Source of the DNA: Synchiropus splendidus
Taxonomy: Eukaryota > Chordata > Actinopteri > Syngnathiformes > Callionymidae
Direction of reading: 5' to 3'
Assembly (NCBI RefSeq): GCF_027744825.2
Contig: NC_071339.1
Coordinates: 24,925,501-24,989,500 of the forward strand
DNA length: 64,000 nt
Shown here: positions 43,654-55,200 of the stretch, piece by piece
Layout: each line of letters starts with the position of its first letter
Numbering within the stretch: the first letter of the stretch is position 1
Notes under the pieces: generated by a model
Database searches by the model: none
The model's input: only the letters and a program-made list of their open reading frames with translations
Told to the model about the DNA's origin: nothing
Translations under genes and position numbers: made by a program

Positions 43654-44460
43654 ATGATTTCTCTCCAGGAATGGAGGATTGTTAATGCCACATTCTATTT
43701 CAGCCATATAGTGGCTAAAAGAGGGCAACACAGTTCCTGCTGATCCAGAGTGTAAGTTACACTCCATATATGAGGGGTTGTTAATGCCACCTTCTATTTC
43801 AGCTTACGGTGGCAAAGTTGAGGCGGCAGTCCTGCCACCTGCGGTGTAAAATTACACTCTATGTATGAAGGGATGTTAATGCTACATCTTCACAACCCAT
43901 TCATTCATTCATTCAGGCTGGATAGACCCCAGGTGTGGCGGTGGCCTCGGAACTGTCATAGGCCGGTCAAGTTTGAGGCCCTGGCCATCCGAGATATCGA
44001 CAGGAGTCTGGGCACTCCTCCATCAGTCATACCAAAGCAACATCGCCGGTGACAATGCAGGCGGTTCAGTGCAGCCAAACGTGCATCTCATTGATGGCAG
44101 TCTGGCAAAGGAGCCAGCTGTGCCAGTCAGACGTCCGGTATGGACGGCCCATGGTTCTCACGTCAGGCCACGTTGCAAGGCTGGCGGTTAAGCTTTGTGG
44201 TCAAGATGACCTCATGGCTGATTCAGAGTTCCGGATGGATTTCAGATTGCTCACCTGTGCTCCCCCTTAATCCTGGCTACACTCGGATTACGGTCACTGC
44301 AGGATGGAGAAGTTGAACACATCGCCCCCTGGCCCCAGAGTGGCCAAGGACTGCATTGCTTCTTGCACTGTTTGTGTCAAGCTCTGCTTTTGTGTTTGGA
44401 TCACTTGTCTCCTTCGGTTCATTCAAAGACAACGTTAATATGCATATTGTTAGATTGTTC
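43654..44460 (+). mobile_element. DIRS 3' non-coding region (plus copy)
   Basis: Repeats of the GGTTGTTAATGCCAC motif (inverse of the 37.8-38.05 kb repeats) with GTGTAAAATTACACTC near 43,845. Then sequence shared with 37.15-37.8 and 27.5-28.0 kb. No recognised protein. Confidence 0.55.
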
Positions 44461-45040
44461 TACTATCTCAAATCCAGCACAGTTATGCAATTATATTCCG
44501 GCGGCGCATGTGACCGGAAAGAAGAAAGTGCCACCTCCATCACCGACGTAATGAGAGCCACGCTGATGCCGGGGTTCGGCCAGGTTGGGATGGAGCCCTC
44601 TCAGTGTCCGGAGATCGCAAGGCGGCTCGCCTCTACTTCCGGACCTGCATGGGGGGAAGGGCGGAAGGGAGGTGCACAGATCAGAGCAATGGCCAACAGT
44701 TTGGCCTATTTGTGCACTCAAGACAACTCTGTCCGGGGGATGAGGTGACCCAGGTGCAGCTGACTGCCAACATCAGACCATCCTGTGCTCCAGGGTCCAG
44801 TGCGGCTCTCGGAAGAGACAGCGCATGAGGCCTCAAAATGCCTGAGGCTTCATATTCAGCCTGCACAGCAAACCGGAAAAGAAGTTCTTCAATGGACGTT
44901 TTGTTATGTGTCATGGGATTATTTGGGATCACAAATTTGGGGCGCTCTTTTTATGTTGCCGTGTCATCATTTGGTTTGTTGAAAGTTGGAACCGTGAATA
45001 AAACCTGCTGTGTTGATACCTCCTGTAAGTTTTCCTTTCA
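44461..45040 (+). mobile_element. Probable solo gypsy LTR (copy 3)
   Basis: Colinear with the minus-strand block 36,860-36,315 that precedes gypsy gag. It ends with the shared TGTGTCATGG...CCTTTCA segment (44907-45040) and then passes directly into GCTTTGGCTATCATAG, with no gag. The start is approximate and no target duplication was found. Confidence 0.5.
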
Positions 45041-47040
45041 GCTTTGGCTATCATAGGGCATGTCTCTTCAACCCACTTGGGAGAACGAATCAAATGTCTG
45101 GACCATCATTGAGCAGTGTCGCCAGGTTCGCGGACAGGCCCCCAGGCTACCAGGCCGGAGGAGAGGTTGAGGCCAAGGCGCTGGAAGGAGCGAATTCAAT
45201 ACGAATAATAATAAAAAAAACGCAAATGCGATGCTTCAAGCAATGCTTTTATTTCAAACAAGTTTTCCACACAAACAGAAATTTCCTCCGGTCTGCCGAC
45301 TGCCCCGGGAAAAGCTGCTGTCAAAGATCCCGATGTCCTCCGGTCTCACGCTGAGTCTCCTCCGGTTAAATCCACTCCTGCGGTGATGTGACAAGTCTCT
45401 CCCCTGACTGCGACCAGACCTCAGTCCTGCCTGAAGTTTCCGTGGTCCATATCCAAATTATGAGCGGACCTCCAATCCTGGGGCGTCCCCTCAAAGCATG
45501 GCTACTTCAAGGCTAGCAGGCAGTCCCCTGCCCCCCCTAAGTGCAGTTCACTATTTGAAATGCTAAAGCACCCGCAACACTCAAAGCATATAATGCCAAA
45601 TGGATGTGGACTGCCGTCTGTTGGGTAAACATCCACTGCTAGTCCAATTCAATCCGGACTATTTCCGGCGCATTTCTGACACTCCACTGGCACTAGGACC
45701 GCACGTGGTCAGGTACGGAGCTTACTGCCACGTGGAGGGTTTGGATTGGCAGTGCGGCGTTCCGGCTCACTCAGTCGTCATGCACAATGCCTGATGCGTT
45801 CGCCCCGGGATCTCGACCTCTCCTCTGAGGAATGACCATCCCAACCACCTCTGACAGAGCCACCATAGCGCAGAGGAATGGTGTTTACGCCGTCGGCAAC
45901 CAGCTCATAGCGCTTGAGAACATCATCGCGCTCTTTATGAGCTCCGTGGACCGGCTCATCCATCGCAGAACCTCTCTCACTCTCCCAGAAATTTTGGAGT
46001 TTCAACAGTCCGTCAGCCTGGTGCTCTGCTCGTGGCGCCTACTCCACACACAGGCGCTGCCCATGGGGGAACACCGTCGCTGTTCGAAGGGGCAGGGTGA
46101 CCCTAGCAATCCAAATCATAGCCGTGCTGATCATCGTTACACCTCTTGGAGAGACCAGTCGGCTGCTCTCACCTCTGCTCACTCTAAAAGCTTAGGAAGA
46201 AAACGTTGTATCAAGAACTTTGCATCTGTAACAGGTCTGAATACTGTGACCTTGTCTACAGTTAAAAAGTGGTGTCTCAATGTGGTTAGTAGAACGCCGT
46301 CTGAAACAAAATGCGGACAGAGTCACACAAGGCTTCCACATGTGTCGATGGTGAGAAAAGTAATCCAAGGGATTCTTTTTTTTTCATTGTGGTAACCCAG
46401 ACCACAATTAGATGTCTTTCTGACACCATCTGATCACTCACAAACATGTCACTTTGTCATACGACAAGTGTTAGACATCATGAACGACATGCATAATTGC
46501 TTTTCATCTGAATGTATAATTCTGCCATTAAACCTTTTGGCTAGTGTTGAGAAATAATAAAACGTTACTTTTTACCAAACACCGTTATTCACCACAAGCA
46601 AACTGAACTCCACACAACTCAATCACCCGTGCCATGTCAACGTCGGTTGTCAGTATTAGCTTACAAGCGCCACATCCACACAGAGCGAACTCAACGCACG
46701 AAGGAAAAACAGTATACTTAAAAATTGAGTCACCATCCTCACACTCAAGACCCCAAATCAGTCAATCCGATGTGGAACAAACATTATAAAACAATGGATT
46801 TGACTAACCTGAAACTAAATGTAGACAGATTCACACGAGGCGTCCACATTTGGCGATGGGAAGAAAAGTAATGAAAAAAAGTGTCACTTCCTATTTACCC
46901 ACACATCTTCAATGCCCAACCTCTGCCCTATCCTGCTCTCTACTGACCTAATTATATACCTGCCGGTTAATCAACTCCATGCTGAACAATTAAATGACAT
47001 CTAACACACAATCTGTGACCACACATAAGTGGGCGTCACA
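45041..47040 (+). mobile_element. DIRS-associated module (copy 3) leading into the satellite
   Basis: 45,041-45,450 matches 17.0-17.46 kb, and 45,460-46,200 matches 17.7-18.35 and 21.24-21.86 kb. It carries the best-preserved recurring ORF (45832-46395: MTIPTTSDRATIAQRNGVYA, GNQLIALENIIALFMSSVDR, LTLPEILEFQQSVSLVLCSW). The frame is open for 187 codons, but its C-terminal third is in module non-coding sequence, so the true protein end is unclear. A gag-like DIRS ORF1 is one possibility. 46,220-46,980 repeats the AT-rich module of 21.88-22.6 kb. Confidence 0.5.
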
Positions 47041-49662
47041 CTAGAAAGGCTCTTTTTCCTATAGTTGTGTGTGATATTTTCATGTTCAGAGGCTATTCCG
47101 ATCAGTGAGTGAACAGTGCAGAAAATGCCTTTTCAGCCCGTCAAAAGCTGGGTTTCAGACCACAAAAAAAAAGTTAACCACCAGAAATACCGTTCAGAAA
47201 TGTAGGTTTAGTGTTGAATATACAAAAAAGAGTGTTTATCCTATTGTTGCAGATGAAATTTTCATGTTGTGAGGAATCCCAGAGCAGTGAGTGAAGAGAG
47301 GAGAAAAAGTGTATTCAGCCCGAGAGAAGCTGAGTTTCTGACCAAGAAAAAAAAAAAAAAGTTGATAACCCCCTGAAATACAGTTCCGAAAAGTAGGTTT
47401 AGTGTTTATTATACAAGAAAGAGTGTTTCTCCTATAGTTGCATGAGAAATTTTCCTGTTCACAGGCATCCCAGAGCAGTGAATAAACAGTGCATAAAATG
47501 CATTTTAAGCCAAAGGAAAGGTAGTTTATAGACCGACAAAAATAAAATTATTGACAACCCTCTAAAAACACTTCAGACAGCTTAGATTTGTTCTGTAACT
47601 ACTAGAAAACCCCTTTCTGCTATAGTGGAATGTGAAAATGTCATATTCTGAAACGTCCCTGAGAAGTTGTGGCAGAATGCAGAAAACGGGTTTTCAGCCT
47701 GAGATAAGGTGGGTCTCGGAACGCCAAACATAAAAATGTTGATAACTTTCGAAAAGCACTTCAGACAGCTTAGATTTGTGCTGCAACTGCTAGAATGACC
47801 CTTTCTGCTATAGTGGGAGGTCCAAAGCTTCCCTGAGAAGTTATGGCACAATGCACAAAACGCGTTTTAAGCCATAGATAAGGAGGGTTTCGGAACACCA
47901 AACATAAAAATGTTGATAGCTTTCGAAAAACACTTCAGACAGCTTAGATTTGATGTGCAACTACTCGAAAGACCCTTTCTGCTATAATGGTAGGTGAAAA
48001 TTTCATGTTCTGAAGCTTCCCTGAGAAGTTATGGCACAACGCACAAAACGCTTTTTCAGCCTGAGATAAGGTGCGTTTCGGAACGCCAAACATAAAAATG
48101 TTGATAGCTTTGGTAAAACACTTCAGACAGCTTAGATTTGATGTGCAATTTATAGAAAGACCCTTTCTGCTACAGTGGGAGGTGAAATTTTCATGTTCTG
48201 AAGCTTCCCTGCAAAGTTATGGCACAATGCAGAAAACGCGTTTTCAGAGTGAGAAAAGGTGGGTTCCGGAACGCCAAACATAAAAATGTTGATAACTTTG
48301 GAAAAACAATTCAGACAGCTTAGATTTGATGTGAAACTACTAGAGAGACCCTTTCTGCTATAGTGGGATGTGAAAATTTCATGTTCTGAAGCTTCCCTGC
48401 AAAGTTATGGCACAATGCGTAAAAAGCGTTTTCAGCCTGAGATAAGGTCGATTCCGGAAGGCCAAACATAAAAATGTTGATAACTTTGGAAAGACACTTC
48501 AGACAGTTGAGATTTGATGTGCAACAACTAGAAGGACCCTTTCTACTATAGCGGGAGGTGAAAATTTCATGTTAGGAGGCTTCCCTGCAAAGTTATGGCA
48601 CATTGCAGAAAACACGTTTTCAGACTGAGATAAGGTGGGTTCCAGAACGCCAAACATAAAAATGTTCATTACTTTGGAAAAACACTTCAGACAGCTTAGA
48701 TTTGATGTGCAACTACAAGAAAGACCCTTTCTGCTATAGTGGGAGGTGAAAATTTCATGTTCTGAAGCTTTATGTAAAGTTATGGCACAATGCGTAAAAC
48801 GCGTTTTCAGCCTGATATAAGGTGGGTTCAGGAACGACAAACTTAAAAATGTTGATAACTTTGGAAAAACACCAGAAAACTTAGATTTGATGTGCAACGA
48901 CTAGAAAGACCCTTTCTGCTATAGTGCTATGTGACAATTTCATGTTCTGAAGCTTCCCTGAGAAGTTATGGCACAATGCAGAAAACGCGTTTTCAGCCTG
49001 AGATACGGTGGGTTCCGGAACGCCAAGCGTACAAATGTTGATAACTTTGGAAAAACACTTCAGACAGCTTAGATTTGATGTGCAACTACTAGAAAGACAC
49101 TTTCTGATATAGTGGGATGTGAAAATTCGATGTACTGAAGCTTCCCTGCAAAGTTATGGCACAATGCAGAAAACGCATTTTTAGCCTGAGATAAGGTCGA
49201 TTCCGGAACGTCAAACATAAAAATGTAGATAACTTTGGAAAAACACTTCGGACAGCTTAGATTAGATGTGCAACTACTAGAAAGACCCTTTCTGCTATAG
49301 TGGTGGGGCGAAAATGTCATGTTCTGAAGCTTCCCTGCAAAGTTATGCCAGAATGCTTAAAATGCGTTTTCAGTCTGAGATAAGGAGGGTTCCGGAACGC
49401 CAAACATGAAAATGTTGACAACTTTGGAAAAACATTTCAGACAGCTTAGATTTGATCTGCAACTACTAGAAACACTCTTTCTGCTATAGTGGGAGGTGAA
49501 AATTCCATGTTCTGAAGCTTCATGCAAAGTTATGGCACAATGCGTAAAACGCGTTTTCAGCCTTTGATAAGGTCGATTCCGGAACGCCAAACATAAAAAT
49601 GTTGATAACTTTGTAAAAACACTTCAGACAGCTTAGATTTGATGTGCAACTACTAGAAAGAC

Positions 49663-52297
49663 CCTTTCTGCTATAGTGGGAGGTTAAAATTTCATGTTCT
49701 GAAGCTTCCCTGAAAAGTTATGGCACAATGCACAAAAACGCTTTTCAGCCTGAGATAAGGTGAGTTTCGGAACGCCAAACATAAAAGTGTTGATAACTTT
49801 GTAAAAACACTTCAGACAGCTTAGATTTGATGTGCAACTACTAGAAAGACACTTTCTGATATGGTGGGTGGTGAAAATTCGATGTTCTGAAGCTTCCCTG
49901 AAAAGTTATGGCACAATACGTAAAACGCGTTTTCAGCCTGAGATAAGGTCGATTCCGTAAAGCCAAAAATAAAAAATGTTTATAACTTTGGAAAAACAAT
50001 TCAGACAGCTTAGATTTGGTGTGCAACTACTAGAAACACCCTTTCTGCTATTGTGGGAGGTGAAAATTTCATGTTCTGAAGCTTCCCTGCAAAGTTATGA
50101 CACAATGCGTAAAACGCGTTTTCAGCCTGAGATAAGGTGGTTCCCGGAACGCCAAACATAAATATCTTCATATCTTTGGAAAAACACTTCAGACAGCTTA
50201 GATTTGATGTGGAACTACTAGAAAGACCCTTTCTGTTATAGTGGGATGTGAAAATTTCATGTTCTGAAGCTTCCCAGCAAATTTATGGCGCAATGCAGAA
50301 AACGCGTTTTCAGCCAGAGATAAGGTCGATTCCGGAACGCCAAACATAAAAATGTCGATAACTTTGTAAAAACACTTCAGACAGCTTAGATTTGATGTTC
50401 AACTACTAGAAAGACCTTTTCTGCTATAGTGGAAGTTTAAAATTTCATGTTCAGAAGCTTCCCTGCAAAGTTATGGCAGAATGCGTAAAAACGCTTTTCA
50501 GCCTGAGATAAGGTGGGTTTCGGAACGCCAAACATAAAAGTGTTAATAACTTTGGAAAAACACTTCAGACAGCTTAGATTTGATGTGCAACTACTAGAAA
50601 GACCCTTTCTGCTATAGTGGGAGGTTAAAATTTCATGTTCTGAAGCTTCCCTGAAAAGTTATGGCACTATGCACAAAAACGCTTTTCAGCCTGAGATAAG
50701 GTGAGTTTCGGAACGCCAAACATAAAAGTGTTGATAACTTTGGAAAAACACTTCAGACAGCTTAGATTTGATGTGCAACTACTAGAAAGACACTTTCTGA
50801 TATGGTGGGTGGTGAAAATTCGATGTTCTGAAGCTTCCCTGAAAAGTTATGGCGCAATGCGTAAAACGCGTTTTCAGCCTGAAATAAGGTCGATTCCGGA
50901 ACGCCAAACATAAAATTGTTAATAACTTTGGAAAAACACTTCAGACAGCTTAGATTTGATGTGCAACTTCTAGAAATACCCTTTCTGCTATAGTGGGAGG
51001 TTAAAATTTCATGTTCTGAAGCTTCCCTGAAAAGTTATGGCACAATGCACAAAAACGCTTTTCAGCCTGAGATAAGGTGAGTTTCGGAACGCCAAACATA
51101 AAAGTGTTGATAACTTTGTAAAAACACTTCAGACAGCTTAGATTTGATGTGCAACTACTAGAAAGACACTTTCTGATATGGTGGGTGGTGAAAATTCGAT
51201 GTTCTGAAGCTTCCCTGAAAAGTTATGGCACAATACGTAAAACGCGTTTTCAGCCTGAGATAAGGTCGATTCCGTAAAGCCAAAAATAAAAAATGTTTAT
51301 AACTTTGGAAAAACAATTCAGACAGCTTAGATTTGGTGTGCAACTACTAGAAACACCCTTTCTGCTATTGTGGGAGGTGAAAATTTCATGTTCTGAAGCT
51401 TCCCTGCAAAGTTATGACACAATGCGTAAAACGCGTTTTCAGCCTGAGATAAGGTGGTTCCCGGAACGCCAAACATAAATATCTTCATATCTTTGGAAAA
51501 ACACTTCAGACAGCTTAGATTTGATGTGGAACTACTAGAAAGACCCTTTCTGTTATAGTGGGATGTGAAAATTTCATGTTCTGAAGCTTCCCAGCAAATT
51601 TATGGCGCAATGCAGAAAACGCGTTTTCAGCCAGAGATAAGGTCGATTCCGGAACGCCAAACATAAAAATGTCGATAACTTTGTAAAAACACTTCAGACA
51701 GCTTAGATTTGATGTTCAACTACTAGAAAGACCTTTTCTGCTATAGTGGAAGTTTAAAATTTCATGTTCAGAAGCTTCCCTGCAAAGTTATGGCAGAATG
51801 CGTAAAAACGCTTTTCAGCCTGAGATAAGGTGGGTTTCGGAACGCCAAACATAAAAGTGTTAATAACTTTGGAAAAACACTTCAGACAGCTTAGATTTGA
51901 TGTGCAACTACTAGAAAGACCCTTTCTGCTATAGTGGGAGGTTAAAATTTCATGTTCTGAAGCTTCCCTGAAAAGTTATGGCACTATGCACAAAAACGCT
52001 TTTCAGCCTGAGATAAGGTGAGTTTCGGAACGCCAAACATAAAAGTGTTGATAACTTTGGAAAAACACTTCAGACAGCTTAGATTTGATGTGCAACTACT
52101 AGAAAGACACTTTCTGATATGGTGGGTGGTGAAAATTCGATGTTCTGAAGCTTCCCTGAAAAGTTATGGCGCAATGCGTAAAACGCGTTTTCAGCCTGAA
52201 ATAAGGTCGATTCCGGAACGCCAAACATAAAATTGTTAATAACTTTGGAAAAACACTTCAGACAGCTTAGATTTGATGTGCAACTTCTAGAAATACC
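49663..52297 (+). repeat. Higher-order duplication, 1,317-bp unit (seven monomers) x2
   Basis: Sequence at about 49,663-50,979 recurs at an offset of exactly 1,317 bp (for example the CGTAAAGCCAAAAATAAAAA variant at about 49,955 and 51,272, and the GATATGGTGGGTGGTG variant at 49,858 and 51,175). Seven monomers make 1,316 bp; one extra A explains the difference. I saw no difference between the copies in the stretches compared. Confidence 0.9.
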
Positions 52298-55200
52298 CTT
52301 TCTGCTATAGTGGGAGGTGAAAATTTCATGTTCTAAGGCTTTCCTGCAAAGTTATGGCAAATTGCGCAAAACGCGTTTTCAGCCTGAGATAAGGTTGTTT
52401 CTGGAAAGCCAAACATAAAAAATGGTGTTTACTTTGGAAAAACACTTCAGACTACTTAGATTTGATGTGCAACTATTAGAAATACCCTTTCTGATATAGT
52501 GGGAGGTGAAATTTTCATGTTCTGAAGCTTCCCTGCAAAGTTATGGCACAATGCAGAAAACGCGTTTTCAGCCTCAGATAAGGTCGATTCCGGAACGCCA
52601 AACATCAAAATGTAGATAACTTTGGAAAAACACTTCAGACAGCTTAGATTTGATGTGCAACTACTAGAAAGACCCTTTCTACTATAGTGGGAGGTGAAAA
52701 TTTCATGTTCTGAAGCTTCCCTGCAAAGTTATGGCACAATGCAGAAAACGCGTTTTCAGCCTGAGATAAGCCGAGTTCCGGAATGCCAAACATAAAAATG
52801 TTGATAACTTTGGAAAAACACTTCAGACAGCTTAGATTTGGTGTGCAACTACAAGACAGACCCTTTCTGCTATAGTGGGAGGTGAATTTTCATGTTCTGA
52901 AGCTTCCCAGCAAAGTTATGCCACAATGGAGAAAACACGTTTTGTGCCTGAGATTAGGTGGGTTCCGGAAAGCCAAACATAAAAATGTTGATAACTTAGG
53001 AAAAGCACTTCAGACAGCTTTGATTTGATGTGCAACTAGAAGACAGATCCTTTCAGAAATAGTGGGAGGTTAAAATTTCATATTCTGAAGTTTCCTGCAC
53101 ATTTATGCCACAATGCAGAAAACATGTTTTCAGCCTGAGATAAGGTGGGTTCCCGAACGCCAAACATAAAAATGTTGATAACTTTGAAAAAACACTTCAG
53201 ACAGCTTAGATTTGATGTGCAACTTCTAGAAAGACCCTTTCTGCTTTAGTGGGAGGTGAAAATTTCATTTCCTGAAGCTTCCCTGCAAAGTTATGGCACA
53301 AAGCGAAAAAGCATTTTCAGCCTGAGATAAGGTGGGTTCCGGAACGCCAAACATAAAAATGTTGATAAGTTTTCGAAAAACACTTCAGACAGCTTAGATT
53401 TGATGTGCAACTACTAGAAAGACCGTTTCTGCTATAGTGTTAGGTCAAAATTTCATGTTCTGAAGCTTCCCTGGAAAGTTATGGGACAATGCAGAAAACA
53501 ATTTTTCATACTGAGATACGGTCGATTCTGTAACGCCAAACATTGAAATGTTGATAACTTTGGAAAAACACTTCTGACAGCTTAGATTTGATGTGCAAAA
53601 ACTAGAAAGACCCTTTCTGCTATAGTGGGAGGTCGAAATTTCATGTTCTGAAGCTTCCCTGAGAAGTTATGGGACAATGCAGAAAATGATTTTTCAGCCT
53701 GAGACAAGGTGGGTTCCGAAACGCCAAACATAAAAATGTTGATAACTTTCGAAAAACACTTCAGACAGCTTAGATCTGACGTGCAACTACTAGAAAGACC
53801 CTTTCTGCTATAGTGGGAGGTGAAAATTTCATGTTCTGAAGCTTCCTTTCAAAGTTATGGCACAATGCAGAAAATGCGTTTTCAGCCTGAGATAAGGTTG
53901 ATTCCAGAACGCCAAACATAAAAATGTTGATAACTTTGGAAAAACACTTCAAACAGCTTAGATTTGATGTGCAACTCCGAGAAAGACCCTTTCTGCTATA
54001 GTGGGAGGTGAAAAATTCATGTTCTAAAGGTTCCCTGCAAAGTTATGGCACAATGCGTAAAACGCGTTTTCAGCCTGAGATAAGGTTGATTCCGGAACGC
54101 CATACATAAAAATGTTGATAACTTTCGAAAAACACTTCAGACAGCTTAGATTTGATGTGCAACTACTAGAAAGACCCTTTCTGCTATAGTGGGAGGTTAA
54201 AATTTCATTTTCTGAAGCTTCCCTGCAAAGTTATGGCACAATGCGTTAAACGCGTTTTCAGCCTGAGATGAGGTTGATTTCAGAATGCCAAACATAAAAA
54301 TGTTGAGAACTTTGAAAAAACACTTCAGACAGCTAAGATTTGATGTGCAACTACTAGACAGACCCTTTTTGCTGTCGTGGGAGGTGAAAATTTCATTTTC
54401 TGAAGCTTCCCTGCAAAGTTATGGCACAATGCAGAAAACGTGTTTTCAGTCTGAGATAAGGTGGGTTCCAGAACGCCAAACATAAAAATGTTGATAACTT
54501 TGGAAAAACACTTCAGACAGCTTAGATTTGATTTGCAACTACCAGAAAGACCCTATCTGCTATAGTGGGAGGCGAACATTTCATGTTCTGAAGCTTCCCT
54601 GCAAAGTTATGGCACAATGCGTAAAACGCGTTTTCAGCCTGAGATAAGGTGGGTTCCGGAACGCCAAACATAAAAATGTTGATAACTTTGGAAAAACACT
54701 TCAGACAGCTTAGATTTGATGTGCAACTACAAGAAAGACCCTTTCTGCTATAGTGGGAGGTGAACATTTCATGTTCTGAAGCTTCCCTGAGAAGTTATGG
54801 CACAATGCAGAAAACGCGTTTTCAGCCTGAGATAAGGTGGTTTCCAAAACGCCAAACGTAAAAATGTTGATTACTTTGGAACAACACTTCTGACAGCTTA
54901 GATTTAATGTGCAAGTACGAGAAAGACCCTTTCTGCTATAGTGGGAGGTGAAAATTTCATTTTCTGAAGCTTTCCTGCAAAGTTATGGCACAATGCGTAA
55001 AACGCGTTTTCAGCCTGAGATAAGGTCGATTCCGGAACGCCAAACATAAAAATGTTGATAACTTTGGAAAAACACTTCAGACAGCTTACATTTGATGTGC
55101 AACTACTAGAAAGACCCTTTCTGCTATAGTGGGAGGTCAAAATTTCATGTTCTGAAGCTTCCCATGGAAAGTTATGGGACAAAGCAGAAAACGATTTTTC

